Shown: one piece after another, positions 39,823 to 49,086 of the stretch
Numbering within the stretch: the stretch's first letter is position 1
Layout of the letters: each line of letters opens with the position of its first letter
Assembly (NCBI GenBank): GCA_964446585.1
Contig: CAYUPI010000026.1
Span: 13,827 to 77,826 of the forward strand
Source: CAYUPI01 sp964446585
Lineage (GTDB): Bacteria; Verrucomicrobiota; Verrucomicrobiia; Limisphaerales; UBA8199
Direction of reading: 5' to 3'
Length of the DNA: 64,000 nt
Position numbers and translations under genes: made by a program
Notes under the pieces: generated by a model
The model's database searches: none
Told to the model about the DNA's origin: nothing
What the model saw: only the letters and a program-made list of their open reading frames with translations

Positions 39823-41175
39823 ATGAACAGGACTGGGCGAATCCCGCGTCGGACCTTCCTTAGAGGGATGGGGGCGACCATCGCGCTACCCGCCCTCGAA
39901 GCGATGGCGCCGTCGCTGAAGGCCCTGGCTGCGGTGGACCCTGTGGGTGGAAACCCGTTTCCGAAGCGGATGGCGTTTCTGTACCTGCCGAACGGGGCAA
40001 ACATGGCGGACTGGACGCCGAAGCTAGTCGGCACCGATTTTGAGTGGCCGTTTATCCTGGAACCGCTGAAAGAGTTCAAACCTGACTTGCAGATTCTCAC
40101 CGGGCTGGCCCACGACAAAGCGCGGCCGCATGGGGATGGGCCCGGCGACCATGCGCGCGCGTCCGCCAGTTTCCTGACGGGTTGCCAGGCGCGCAAAACG
40201 GCCGGCGCGGACATCAAAGCCGGCGTTTCAGTGGATCAAATCGCAGCGGAAAAGCTGTGGCGGTTCACGCGCCTGCCCTCGCTCGAGTTGAGCGGGGAAA
40301 GAGCCCGTCCCTCGGGCGAGTGCGACTCAGGCTACAGTTGCGCTTACCAGTTCAACCTGTCGTGGAAGACGGCCACGACGCCCATGCCGCCCGAAGTGAA
40401 CCCGCGAGCTGTCTTCGAGCGGCTCTTCTCCAGCGAACTGGAAGGAGAGGTCGGCGCCACTCGTGCCGCACGATTACGCAATCGCAAGAGCATACTGGAT
40501 TTTGTGGCCGAGGACGCACGGCGCCTCAGACAATCTCTCGGCTTTACCGATCGGCGGAAATTGGAGGAATACCTCACAGCCGTCCGCGAGGTGGAAATGC
40601 GGATCCAACAATCCGAACGGTTCGCCGCTTCCCCGCCGGACGTTGCCAAGCCGGGTGGCATACCCAAAGACCCCGAGGAGCACATGCACCTGATGCTCGA
40701 TTTGCTGGCGCTGGCCTTTCAGACCGACACGACGCGCATCGCGACGTATATCACAGCGCACGACGGCGATAATCGCTCTTACCCAGCCATCGGCGTGGCG
40801 GAAGGCCACCACGATCTTTCTCACCACGGGAATGACGAAACCAAAAAGCAGAAAATCGCGAAAATCAATCGCTATCACGCGACTCAGTTCGCCTATTTTC
40901 TGCTGAAACTGAAATCAATTTCCGAAGGAGAGGGCAGCCTGCTCGACAATTGCATGATTATTTATGGGGCTGGCATCAGCGATGGCAACGCCCATAACCA
41001 CGATAACCTCCCCATCCTGCTGGCGGGTCGCGGCGGAGGCACACTCCGGCCGGGCCGACACGTTAAGATGGACCGTGAGACGCCGATGACAAATCTCTAC
41101 CTGTCGATGCTTGAGCGCATGGGCGTTCAGGCCGAGCGCGTGGGCGACAGCACCGGGATGCTGGAACACATTTAA
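39823..41175 (+). CDS. DUF1552 domain protein with Tat signal
   Basis: A 450-residue exported protein. The N-terminal RRTFLRGMGATIALPALEA is a Tat signal. The DUF1552 domain shows KRMAFLYLPNGANMADW, then LTGLAHDKARPHGDGPGDHARASASFLTG, then SCAYQFNLSW and TAHDGDNRSYP..GHHDLSHHG in the C-terminal half. DUF1552 proteins always occur with DUF1592/DUF1587 cytochromes such as the one immediately upstream. They are alkaline-phosphatase-superfamily-like and act in the envelope; the substrate is unknown. The start at 39823 is the first ATG after the palindromic spacer. Confidence 0.88.
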   Translation: MNRTGRIPRRTFLRGMGATIALPALEAMAPSLKALAAVDPVGGNPFPKRMAFLYLPNGANMADWTPKLVGTDFEWPFILEPLKEFKPDLQILTGLAHDKARPHGDGPGDHARASASFLTGCQARKTAGADIKAGVSVDQIAAEKLWRFTRLPSLELSGERARPSGECDSGYSCAYQFNLSWKTATTPMPPEVNPRAVFERLFSSELEGEVGATRAARLRNRKSILDFVAEDARRLRQSLGFTDRRKLEEYLTAVREVEMRIQQSERFAASPPDVAKPGGIPKDPEEHMHLMLDLLALAFQTDTTRIATYITAHDGDNRSYPAIGVAEGHHDLSHHGNDETKKQKIAKINRYHATQFAYFLLKLKSISEGEGSLLDNCMIIYGAGISDGNAHNHDNLPILLAGRGGGTLRPGRHVKMDRETPMTNLYLSMLERMGVQAERVGDSTGMLEHI

Positions 41176-41476
41176 TCTAAATTCTCCGAAGCGAACAGCA
41201 CCGCCACAATTTTACCCCACCCGCCGCGCGCGGCGTCCGCCGTCGAGCATCTTCATCCTTCCTGCGCCCGCGTCATGTCTCAGCCAACGATTGCCGGAGT
41301 GGTCTTGTTATCGGGCCTGAGGACGGGCGCACTCCGACCCCCCAAAATAAGTGTTTACTAGTCCGCTTGCCTCTTACTCGCGCTTCCCGCACAGTCCGCT
41401 CAACAACCAGCAGCCTCAATTGAACCGCTTGAGACTGTCGTCGCAATGAGTATGGATCGTCGTCACATTTTTATCC
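41176..41476. other. Non-coding stretch with no recognised feature
   Basis: About 300 bases between the DUF1552 gene and the decayed lipoprotein gene. I see no gene, tRNA, clear hairpin or repeat here. It may hold the former promoter of the downstream pseudogene. Confidence 0.5.
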
Positions 41477-42249
41477 ATGCTGTTTAATGTCGGTTGTGTG
41501 ACCAAAGGAGTTTGGGGCGCCAAAGCCTACCGGCCGGTGTCGCTCGTCAGCCTGGAAGCGTCGCCGGAAAGTGAAGATGTGCTGGTGCGCTACGACCATA
41601 ACTGCTTCACCTTTCCCTTCTCCCGTTCGAAGACAAATACGGCGCGCGCATGTTGGCTGCTCACTTCGACGAACCTGCCGAAGAATTGCCCGTTTCAGTT
41701 CGTGGACGCGACACTTTCAACCAATGGGCTTTCCGTGCCGCTCACGCAATTGAACTCGACGCGCTGGCAGATTGCGTCTTAAGCCGAGCGCAAATGGCTG
41801 TCGTGTGATGAGCGCTGGGTTCCAAAGGCGCCGGGCCGCGCCGAGAAACCGGTGGAGGTTCCCCCAAGCGCCCTCATTTTATCTGTGTAGGCACGAATGC
41901 GATGGGGCAAATCCTTTTCGTGATGAATTCGGCGCCGGAGCGAAGCTTCTACTGGAAACTGTCCGTCTCGCCGGAAAGGTATATCGCAGTGACGAACGCT
42001 CCGCCGGAACACGGTTATTATGTCGCGACGTTCAACGGGAAATATGTGCTGTGGCGCGAAGGCAAAGAAATCACGCCCTTCCGATTGCCGCTTTATTCCA
42101 CGAGTGAACCGGCGACCGTTTGGAGAGCGGCATTGACGCCCATTTCGGTCGTCGTGGATACGGCCCGCATCGCGACTGCAGTGGGAGCAGCCCTGGTCAT
42201 TGGCGCAGCCGCCGCGGGCGCGAGTGGCGGCGGAATCCCTCATGTGTGA
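41477..42249 (+). pseudogene. Decayed lipoprotein-like gene
   Basis: Two frames that belong together are broken. The first opens with a lipobox-like MLFNVGC at 41477 and reads through VSLVSLEASPESEDVLVRYD to a TAA at 41780. After that stop the same frame goes on as sensible protein (AERKWLSCDERWVPKAP and PVEVPPSALILSV) until about 41889. The sense then continues in another frame as VGTNAMGQILFVMNSAPERSFYW to 42249, ending in a hydrophobic Ala-rich tail. One premature stop plus one frameshift near 41882-41890 explain this. Alternatively two small genes exist at 41477-41782 and 41902-42249. Confidence 0.55.
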
Positions 42250-42281
42250 CCACGTTCCACCGGCTGACGCGCAGTGCGAAG

Positions 42282-42362
42282 GTTGTAGGAAACGACGTAA
42301 GGAGTTTCTGAAGTTTTCGACCGACTCATCGATCAGAAACTCCTTACGTCGTTTCCTACAAC
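42282..42362. repeat. Perfect inverted repeat with 30-bp arms
   Basis: 42282-42311 and 42333-42362 are exact reverse complements over 30 bases, separated by a 21-base loop. The stem is much longer than a terminator and lacks a U-run. It lies between the decayed gene and a secreted TIGR03067 gene. It could be a mobile palindrome, a cruciform site or a small-RNA source. Confidence 0.8.
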
Positions 42363-42518
42363 GTCGTGCAGGGAACTTCGTCGGAGTGCCCGTTCGTCAT
42401 GCTACAAGCGATAACGCAGCGCTCGACGAACAGCAAACGAACTGCTTATTTCCTCGTGACTTTGGCCCGGCGCAAGCGCACGCTGGGCGACATTTCATTG
42501 CGACAATCAACAACAAAC

Positions 42519-42998
42519 ATGAAAACGATCCGAATTGTATTCATCAGCGCGCTGGCGTTAGTGGCCCTCGCGCCTGCCTGGGGCGCAGAGAACGAAGCTG
42601 TCAAGAGAGACATGGCTCTGATGCAAGGCGAATGGTCGATGGTATCAGGCTCCGCGGACGGGATGTCCATGCCCGATGACATGCGCCAGCAGATGAAACG
42701 AGTCTGCAAGGGAGACGAGGCGACGACGACGATGTCGGGACGTGTCTATTTCCAAGCGAAATTCACCATCGATCCCTCGAAGAATCCCAAGACTATTGAT
42801 TATGCCGTGACGGCTGGACCTACCAAAGGCGAAAAGCAGCTTGGAATTTATGAAGTGAATGGAGACGCGTTTAAGGCCTGCTTTGCCAAACCGGGCGCTG
42901 AACGGCCTACCGATTTCACCAGTCAGCCGGGTGATGGGCGCACCTCGTCGGAGTGGAAACGGGTCAAACCAGTTCCGCCGGCGGCTGGAGAAAAATGA
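42519..42998 (+). CDS. Secreted TIGR03067 domain protein
   Basis: A 159-residue exported protein. The ATG at 42519 begins a signal peptide (MKTIRIVFISALALVALAPAWGA). The mature part has the TIGR03067 pattern: KRDMALMQGEWSMVSGSADG, YFQAKFTIDPSKNPKTIDY, KGEKQLGIYEVNGDAFKACFAKPG and a closing SEWKRVKP. These proteins are frequent in Planctomycetota and Verrucomicrobiota and resemble a lipocalin-like barrel. Ligand and role are unknown. Confidence 0.82.
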   Translation: MKTIRIVFISALALVALAPAWGAENEAVKRDMALMQGEWSMVSGSADGMSMPDDMRQQMKRVCKGDEATTTMSGRVYFQAKFTIDPSKNPKTIDYAVTAGPTKGEKQLGIYEVNGDAFKACFAKPGAERPTDFTSQPGDGRTSSEWKRVKPVPPAAGEK

Positions 42999-43057
42999 AG
43001 CCAGCGAAACCAGGCTGAGGTTGTAAAGCCCGATCTGTTGTACCACAATCGCATGTG

Positions 43058-44803
43058 ATGACCCCTGAGAACGGCCAACCGACTCTGAGGAAATCGCTCC
43101 GGCTCTGGCCTGGCGTGGTCGCAGTGGTTTTCCAGTGGCTTGCCTTTTTCGTCGTTCCGGCCGTCGCTCCTGAGCAGGCGGGCTTCGGAGTGCTGGGCGG
43201 AGCTGTAGGAGGGCTGTTGATCATCCTGTGGTGGCTGTTCTTCAGCCGCGCACGCTGGTTGGAGCGCGTGGGCGCGCTCGTTCTAATGGTCGGTGCAGTT
43301 TTTGGGACCTCGCGCCTGGTTCACCCATCCATCGCCGGCGGCATGATGGGACTGATGCTCCCGGTTTATGCCATTCCGATCATGTGCCTAACCCTCGTGG
43401 CCTGGGCAGTCGCCACCAGTCGTCTGCCGATTGGGATTCGGCGCGTGTTGCTGCTCGGGGCCATCTTGGTTGCGTGTGGATTCATGACACTCGTGCGGAC
43501 GGGCGGCCTCTCAAGCACTGGCGGTCCGGATCTTCATTGGCGATGGACCAAAACTCCCGAGGAGCGGCTTTTGGCTCAGACCGGCCACGAGCCCGCTGCT
43601 CGCGCGGCGACGACCGCAGCCACAGCCGGAGCGACCACGAAGATCGAGTGGCCAGGCTTCCGAGGGCCGGAGCGCGACGGCACGATTCACGGTATCCAGA
43701 TTGCCACCGATTGGTCTCGTTCGGCGCCGGTGGAACTTTGGCGTCGGCAAATCGGACCGGGTTGGTCATCCTTCGCCGTCCAGGGAAACTTCGTCTATAC
43801 GCAGGAGCAGCGTGGCGACGACGAAGTTGTCTCGTGCTACAACCTGGTGACAGGCGTGCCATTGTGGCAACATTCCGACCACGCCCGGTTTTGGGAATCG
43901 AATGCGGGCGCTGGTCCGCGCGGGACGCCAACCCTGAGCAATGGTCGCGTCTTTGCTTTTGGCGGCACCGGCATTCTCAACGCGCTCGACGCTCAAACTG
44001 GCTCTGTGGTCTGGTCGCGGAACGCGGCGTCCGACACACACAGGAAAGTCCCGCACTGGGGCTTCGCGAGCTCGCCGCTGGTCGTCGGTGAAATGGTGAT
44101 CATAGCAACAGCCGGAACGCTCGCCGCCTACGACATCGCCAAGGGCCAGCCGCGCTGGGTCGGCCCCACCAACGGCTGGGGTTACAGCTCGCCGCACCTG
44201 GCGACAATCGACGGTGTCGAGCAGATCGTGTTGCTGAACGGAGCCGGCGCGATCAGCGTTTCGCCCACCGACGGAAAGCTTCTGTGGAACCACGAATGGA
44301 AAAGCGACGGCATCGTGCAGCCGGCTCTGCTGGCGGGCGGTGACGTTTTGCTCGGTAGCGGCTCCGGATTCGACGCGAAAGTCGGCATGCGCCGGCTCGC
44401 GGTCGCTCGTGATCAAGCTGGATGGAAAGTCGAAGAACGCTGGACATCGACGGGACTGAAGCCGTACTTCAACGATTTTGTCGTTCACAAAGGCCATGCC
44501 TACGGCTTCGACGGCAGCCTGCTGTCGTGCATCGATCTCTCGGACGGCAAGCGCAATTGGAAGGGAGGACGCTATGGACAGGGTCAGTTGGTGGGTTTGC
44601 CTGACCAGGACTTGTTATTGGTGCTGTCGGAGCAAGGGGAATTGGCGCTGGTAAAGGCGACGCCCGAGCAGTTTACAGAACTCGCGCGCCACCCGGCGCT
44701 CATGGGCAAGACCTGGAACCATCCGGCGCTGGTGGGCGACGAATTGCTCGTTCGCAACGACCACGAAATGGTCGCGTTCCGCCTCGCGCTGGCGAAGCGC
44801 TGA
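43058..44803 (+). CDS. PQQ-binding-like beta-propeller protein with N-terminal membrane domain
   Basis: A 581-residue protein. The first 150 residues contain four to five membrane helices. The rest is a beta-propeller of PQQ/BamB-like blades, each with a pattern like GTPTLSNGRVFAFGGTGILNALDAQTGSVVW and ASSPLVVGEMVIIATAGTLAAYDIAKGQPRW. A GTG at 43055 precedes the ATG at 43058. Such proteins either bind a cofactor or assist outer-membrane protein assembly; catalytic residues for a quinoprotein dehydrogenase are not evident, so an assembly or sensory role is as likely. It stands alone with its own presumed promoter. Confidence 0.78.
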   Translation: MTPENGQPTLRKSLRLWPGVVAVVFQWLAFFVVPAVAPEQAGFGVLGGAVGGLLIILWWLFFSRARWLERVGALVLMVGAVFGTSRLVHPSIAGGMMGLMLPVYAIPIMCLTLVAWAVATSRLPIGIRRVLLLGAILVACGFMTLVRTGGLSSTGGPDLHWRWTKTPEERLLAQTGHEPAARAATTAATAGATTKIEWPGFRGPERDGTIHGIQIATDWSRSAPVELWRRQIGPGWSSFAVQGNFVYTQEQRGDDEVVSCYNLVTGVPLWQHSDHARFWESNAGAGPRGTPTLSNGRVFAFGGTGILNALDAQTGSVVWSRNAASDTHRKVPHWGFASSPLVVGEMVIIATAGTLAAYDIAKGQPRWVGPTNGWGYSSPHLATIDGVEQIVLLNGAGAISVSPTDGKLLWNHEWKSDGIVQPALLAGGDVLLGSGSGFDAKVGMRRLAVARDQAGWKVEERWTSTGLKPYFNDFVVHKGHAYGFDGSLLSCIDLSDGKRNWKGGRYGQGQLVGLPDQDLLLVLSEQGELALVKATPEQFTELARHPALMGKTWNHPALVGDELLVRNDHEMVAFRLALAKR

Positions 44804-44859
44804 CGTTTGACTGTGGATGGGCGTCGGCGGAAGCTCACGATTCGGCGCGAGACAACAAC

Positions 44860-45123
44860 ATGAAAAAATCACAGGCCAACCGAACAAGGAAGGCTGCGAA
44901 GAAAACAGGCGCGAAAGAATTCATCCACTATTACAGGGATGGGACTGTTTGGGCCAGAGGGCAGACATTAAATGGATCCGCGACAGGCTATTGGGAATGG
45001 TTCAGAAAGGACGGGACGAAGATGGGGTCAGGCTACTTCGAGAATGGCCAGCAAGTTGGCGAGTGGATCAACTACGACAAGGCCGGTAAGGTTGAAAAAG
45101 TGAGGAACATGAAAGCAAAATAA
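44860..45123 (+). CDS. MORN-repeat (YwqK-like) protein
   Basis: An 87-residue basic protein. After a Lys/Arg-rich start it has three MORN-type units: IHYYRDGTVWARGQTLNGSATGYWEWF, then KDGTKMGSGYFENGQQVGEWINYD and a final KAGKVEKV. These repeats form a beta-hairpin ladder; in YwqK-like proteins they act in toxin-antitoxin or cell-envelope contexts. No toxin gene is seen next to it. The ATG at 44860 is 57 bp after the propeller gene. Confidence 0.72.
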   Translation: MKKSQANRTRKAAKKTGAKEFIHYYRDGTVWARGQTLNGSATGYWEWFRKDGTKMGSGYFENGQQVGEWINYDKAGKVEKVRNMKAK

Positions 45124-45132
45124 CAGAACTCC

Positions 45133-46218
45133 ATGCAAGCACAGGTTGTTTCTCAAGCTCGAACCGCATTCCGGTTGATTGCGTTTCTACTCCTGGCATT
45201 GCTGCTTCAGTCGCGCGCTGCGCAGGAACAGGCCCGCACCTACGAGAACAGACTCACGCCCATCCGCGAGCCTAAGCCGCTGCTCGCTGACCATCCGGCA
45301 TGGGTCGAACCTATTCGTGAAACTAACCGTTGGGAGGCGCCCGTCCTGGTAAACGATTCGGAGGCTGACCTGCACGTGCGCGCCTGGCGCTGGAGCTACA
45401 ACGCCCGCGGCATCATCGAAATCCCCAACCATCTCCGCGCCCGGCAGACAGCTTTGGTCATGGTCCATCCGTGGGGGATCGATGACGGCCAGGGCTGGGA
45501 CACGCCTGAGCCCGCGGGCGTAGCCGACTTCTGCACCCCCGCCAAGAATCATCTGGCCGCGCGGCATACACGCGAGGTAATCGATCCCTTCCTCAAATCG
45601 CTGCGCGGCAAAGTCGGCGCGGTGCTCTACAGTCTGCCGGGTGAGTGCGATCCGATTCGCCGCAAGCTTTACCGGTCATTTACACATAATCCCGCTCCGG
45701 AGGAACACCGCCAGGGCGCTCAGGAGCTCGACGCGAAGCTCCGCGGGTTCAAATACCGGGGCGAGCCTTTACCGGCGACTCTCTCGCTCAGCGAAGCCAA
45801 GCCCGTGGTGGATTATTTCAAACAATTCCCGGGCCTGGACGCCGGCGCGCGATTCAACAACGCCGGCTTCTGGGAACTGCCCATCCCGGTGACTCGTGAC
45901 ATCACGGTTTATCCAGACGATGTCGTGGTCTATGACGCCGAGGGTTACGAGAAGTTGCGGGCGTTTCTTCAGCAGAACGGCATTCGGCACGTGTTGCTCA
46001 CCGGTTATGCAACGGACATGTGCTACGCCCGAACGTGCGCCGGCTACGAGAACCTCTCGAAGGATTTCAACACGTTCTTGGTCGGCGACGCGACCCTGGC
46101 CACGTTCCCGGCGCACGATACGCCGCGGGTCGCGACCAGCGCGCACATCGCCTTTGCCTCGCTCAACCAACTCGTCACGCAGATTTCTTGGATTCGATAT
46201 GAGCCTCGCAAAAAATGA
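45133..46218 (+). CDS. Secreted isochorismatase-like cysteine hydrolase
   Basis: A 361-residue protein. The first 30 residues are a signal peptide (FRLIAFLLLALLLQSRAAQ). The isochorismatase fold is visible as TALVMVHPWGIDDGQGWDTPEP with the catalytic Asp, VIDPFLKSLRGKVGAVLY, and the nucleophile region HVLLTGYATDMCYARTCAGYENL with Cys in TDMCYART. The catalytic Lys is harder to place. Such hydrolases act on amide or ester bonds; the substrate is unknown. It runs into the start of the next gene, with a palindromic element at the junction. Confidence 0.72.
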   Translation: MQAQVVSQARTAFRLIAFLLLALLLQSRAAQEQARTYENRLTPIREPKPLLADHPAWVEPIRETNRWEAPVLVNDSEADLHVRAWRWSYNARGIIEIPNHLRARQTALVMVHPWGIDDGQGWDTPEPAGVADFCTPAKNHLAARHTREVIDPFLKSLRGKVGAVLYSLPGECDPIRRKLYRSFTHNPAPEEHRQGAQELDAKLRGFKYRGEPLPATLSLSEAKPVVDYFKQFPGLDAGARFNNAGFWELPIPVTRDITVYPDDVVVYDAEGYEKLRAFLQQNGIRHVLLTGYATDMCYARTCAGYENLSKDFNTFLVGDATLATFPAHDTPRVATSAHIAFASLNQLVTQISWIRYEPRKK

Positions 46219-46277
46219 GATATCTGAATCGCTCGATTTGATTGCGGCGAGCACGATTGGCGAAAGGATGTCTGATT

Positions 46278-46407
46278 CCCCCTCACCCCGGCCCTCTCCC
46301 TCGGGGAGAGGGAGAATCGCCGCGCGTGCAACGGAAGGCCGAGCGGTCACATCGGTGACTAGCAGTGGCAATGGTCCCCCTCTCCCTGGGGAGAGGGTAG
46401 AGGTGAG
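46278..46407. repeat. GC-rich palindromic intergenic element, copy 2
   Basis: A second copy of the element at 31422-31558, with CCCTCACCCCGGCCCTCTCCC at the left and GGGAGAGGGTAGAGGTGAG at the right, and two internal hairpins. It is inserted between the isochorismatase stop and the polysaccharide deacetylase, and its bases are in frame with the deacetylase, so it can be read as an N-terminal Pro/Ser/Arg-rich extension. Confidence 0.75.
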
Positions 46408-47518
46408 TGGGAAAGCGCCAAACGAACGCTTACCGATTAGATACTCAAAACCGGCACGGACTTCCACCGCTCTCCAAACCCGGCGCGAGTTCCTTCACAC
46501 GCTCGGCGCTTCGGCCGCAGCAGCCGGCTTCGGCCGCAGCGCCATGGCCGCGGCTCAGCATCCGTCATTCCAACAATCTGCTATCCATCAATCCAGTCCA
46601 CCAGCTCCACTGGACAAGGCGCTGATTGCGATCACGCTCGATTTGGAGATGGCCCGCAATTTCCCAAGATGGGAGGACATGCACTGGGACTACGAGAAGG
46701 GGAATCTCAACGACGCGGCCAAACGTTACGCGGTCGAAGCTGCGCGCCGGGTCAAGGCGCGGGGTGGAGTGATTCACTTCTTTGCCGTGGGGCAAGTGTT
46801 CGAGCAGGAAAATGTGGATTGGCTGAGGGAACTGCATCAAGCCGGCCATCCGATCGGCAATCATACCTACGACCACGTTTTTGTTTTGGCGACAAAATCG
46901 GAGGACATTCAGTACCGCTTCAAGCGCGCGCCCTGGCTCATTGAAGGCAAGACTCCCGCGCAAGTCATCCGCGAAAACATCCAACTTTGCACTGACGCCA
47001 TGCGCACTCGGCTCGGATTCAATCCGGCAGGGCTTCGGACGCCCGGCGGCTTTGCTGATGGTTTGAATGGCCGGCCCGACGTCCAACAGATGATGCTCGA
47101 CCTCGGTTTCAAATGGGTAAGCTGCAAATACCCCGCGCATCTCTACGGCAACCCAGCCGAAGCGCCAACGCAGCAGGTTCTTGAGAACATTGTCGAGATG
47201 CAGGCCGCCGCACAGCCGTTTGTCTATCCGACCGGTCTGATTGATGTCCCGATGAGCCCCATCAGCGATATTGGCGCTTTCCGTAACGCGCGGTGGAAGC
47301 TCGACGATTTCCTGAAGGCGATTCGCCTTGGGGTTGAGTGGGCCATCGAACACCGTGCCGCGTTTGATCTGCTCTCGCATCCCTCAGTGCTGTACCCGAA
47401 CGATCCTGAATTCCGGGTCGTCGAGCTGGTCTGCGAGCTCGTTCAGAAGGCAGGCGAACGCGCTGCCCTGGTTGATCTCGAAACCATTGCGAAACGAGCC
47501 GCCAAGCCACCACGATGA
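46403..47518 (+). CDS. Tat-exported polysaccharide deacetylase
   Basis: A 371-residue protein from a GTG at 46403; ATGs at 46268 and 46199 in the same frame would add the palindromic repeat to the N-terminus. TRREFLHTLGASAAAAGFG is a Tat signal. The catalytic domain of the NodB/CE4 type has ALIAITLDLEMARN-like start, then GGVIHFFAVGQVFEQENVDWL, IGNHTYDHVFVLA with the His pair, and RTPGGFADGLN and LLSHPSVLYPND toward the end. It would remove acetyl groups from chitin-like or peptidoglycan polymers. Which start is used decides whether the repeat is translated; the Tat motif sits nearest the GTG. Confidence 0.72.
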   Translation: MSGKAPNERLPIRYSKPARTSTALQTRREFLHTLGASAAAAGFGRSAMAAAQHPSFQQSAIHQSSPPAPLDKALIAITLDLEMARNFPRWEDMHWDYEKGNLNDAAKRYAVEAARRVKARGGVIHFFAVGQVFEQENVDWLRELHQAGHPIGNHTYDHVFVLATKSEDIQYRFKRAPWLIEGKTPAQVIRENIQLCTDAMRTRLGFNPAGLRTPGGFADGLNGRPDVQQMMLDLGFKWVSCKYPAHLYGNPAEAPTQQVLENIVEMQAAAQPFVYPTGLIDVPMSPISDIGAFRNARWKLDDFLKAIRLGVEWAIEHRAAFDLLSHPSVLYPNDPEFRVVELVCELVQKAGERAALVDLETIAKRAAKPPR

Positions 47519-47542
47519 CGCCGCCGCCGGACGCACCTCTCA

Positions 47543-48061
47543 ATGAAGAAAACAACTAACGATGTACCCGACTCACGCGGACGCCGCGCCTTCCTCAATG
47601 CCGCTCTTTTGTGCCTCGCCGGCAGTATGCCATCCATCGCTGGCGCAGCGGATGCGCCAAATCCGGCTTCAACCAGCTCACGTTCTGTGAAAATCGAAGG
47701 ATTGAATCCACCTGACGCGCCCGCGGCCGACGTCGGCTACACCCCCGGCATCCTGGCCGAAGGCCAGCGCCTGGTGTTCATCTCGGGTCAGGGCCCGCGT
47801 GACTACAACGCGGACATGGAGACGCAATTCCGTCAGACCTTCGAACGCATCAGGCTGATCCTCGAACAGGCAGGCGGCTCGATGCGCAACCTCGTCATCT
47901 TGCGGGCATACTTCGTCCACTTCAGCCGCGATCTGCCGATTTATCGCAAAGTGCGAAAGGAATATCTCGTCCAGCCTTATCCGGCTTCGACGGCGGTCGG
48001 CGTAACCGAGCTCGCACCGCCGGGCAACCAGCTCGAAATCGAGGCTGTCGCCGTGCTCTAA
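47543..48061 (+). CDS. Exported Rid-family (RidA-like) protein
   Basis: A 172-residue protein. A Tat-like start (RGRRAFLNAALLCLAGSMPSIAGA) is followed by the RidA/YjgF fold: GYTPGILAEGQRLVFISGQGP, then FRQTFERIRLILEQAGGSMRNLVILRAY and YPASTAVGVTELAPPGNQLEIEAVAVL. Rid proteins deaminate reactive enamines and imines; export is unusual since the classical enzyme is cytoplasmic, but secreted family members are seen in this lineage. A catalytic Arg-like residue in the classical C-terminal position is not evident. It follows the deacetylase by 24 bp and ends convergent with the next gene. Confidence 0.75.
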   Translation: MKKTTNDVPDSRGRRAFLNAALLCLAGSMPSIAGAADAPNPASTSSRSVKIEGLNPPDAPAADVGYTPGILAEGQRLVFISGQGPRDYNADMETQFRQTFERIRLILEQAGGSMRNLVILRAYFVHFSRDLPIYRKVRKEYLVQPYPASTAVGVTELAPPGNQLEIEAVAVL

Positions 48062-48063
48062 CC

Positions 48064-49086
48064 TCAAGCCAATTTCACCAGCATCTTGCCTATATTTTCG
48101 CCTCGGAATAGGCCGATGAATGCGTTCACGGCTTTATCAATTCCCTCGACGACGGTTTCTCTGTGCTTCAGCTTGCCTGCTCGCAGGTAGCCCCCGACTT
48201 CCTTTTCGAATTCGACCCAGCGATCCAGCCAATCCAGGACCAGCAGGCCTTTCATCGTCAGCCGCTTGGTCGTCACGTTGAAGAGATTGGAAGGGCCCGG
48301 TCGTGGCTTTTCGTCGTTGTAAACGGAAATACTGCCACACGCGATGATTCGGCCACGCACACGCAAAGCCGAAAGAGCCGCCTCGAGCGCTTCGCTACCG
48401 ACATTGTCGAAATACACGTCAATCCCGTCCGGCACCGCTTGTGTGAGCTGTTCGGCTACCGACCCGGTTTTATAGTTGAAGGCGCTATCGAAGCCGCATT
48501 CCTCGAGTAAAAACCGCACTTTCTCCGCCGAACCGGCTGAACCGATCACTCGGCATCCGCGCAGTTTCGCCAGTTGACCCGCCACACTCCCAACCGCGCC
48601 CGCCGCGCCCGAAACAAACACGACTTCGCCCGGCTTTATCTCTGCCAGTTGTAAACCAGCCCATGCTGTCATCCCGGTCATGCCGAGGGCGCCTAAATAA
48701 ATCGAGGGTGACGGGACCTTGCGGCTAACCGATCGCAAATGCTTGGCCGGAGCTGTGAAGTACTCGCGCCAGCCTAGGTTCGAAAGTACGAGGTCGCCTT
48801 GCTGAAAGCCCGACTCGCGCGATTCGACAATTTCACCAACCGCGCCGCCTTCGAGCACCTTCCCGATTTCAAAGGACGACACATAGGACTTGCGGTCAAT
48901 CATTCGACCTCGCATGTACGGATCCACCGACATGTAAAGGTTTCGGACAAGGGCCTGGCCGTCTTGCGGCGGGGTCACCTCAGTCCGCGTCAGAGTGAAA
49001 TTAGCCGCGGTCGGAAGGCCCTTGGGCCGGGAGGCGAGTCGTATTTCGCGGCTGCTAATTGGTGGCAGATGCTGTGCATTGTTCAT
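48064..49086 (-). CDS. NADP-dependent oxidoreductase of the CurA/YncB type
   Basis: A 340-residue MDR-family reductase without the zinc cysteines. The ATG at 49086 begins MNNAQHLPPISSREIRLASRPKG, the usual start, with RTEVTPPQDGQALVRNLYMSVDPYMRGRM following. The cofactor site is GEVVFVSGAAGAVGSVAGQLAKLRGCRVIG. The family includes curcumin and prostaglandin reductases and leukotriene B4 dehydrogenases that reduce alpha,beta-unsaturated carbonyls. Upstream in-frame sequence is not used. The substrate is unknown. Confidence 0.88.
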   Translation of the reverse strand: MNNAQHLPPISSREIRLASRPKGLPTAANFTLTRTEVTPPQDGQALVRNLYMSVDPYMRGRMIDRKSYVSSFEIGKVLEGGAVGEIVESRESGFQQGDLVLSNLGWREYFTAPAKHLRSVSRKVPSPSIYLGALGMTGMTAWAGLQLAEIKPGEVVFVSGAAGAVGSVAGQLAKLRGCRVIGSAGSAEKVRFLLEECGFDSAFNYKTGSVAEQLTQAVPDGIDVYFDNVGSEALEAALSALRVRGRIIACGSISVYNDEKPRPGPSNLFNVTTKRLTMKGLLVLDWLDRWVEFEKEVGGYLRAGKLKHRETVVEGIDKAVNAFIGLFRGENIGKMLVKLA

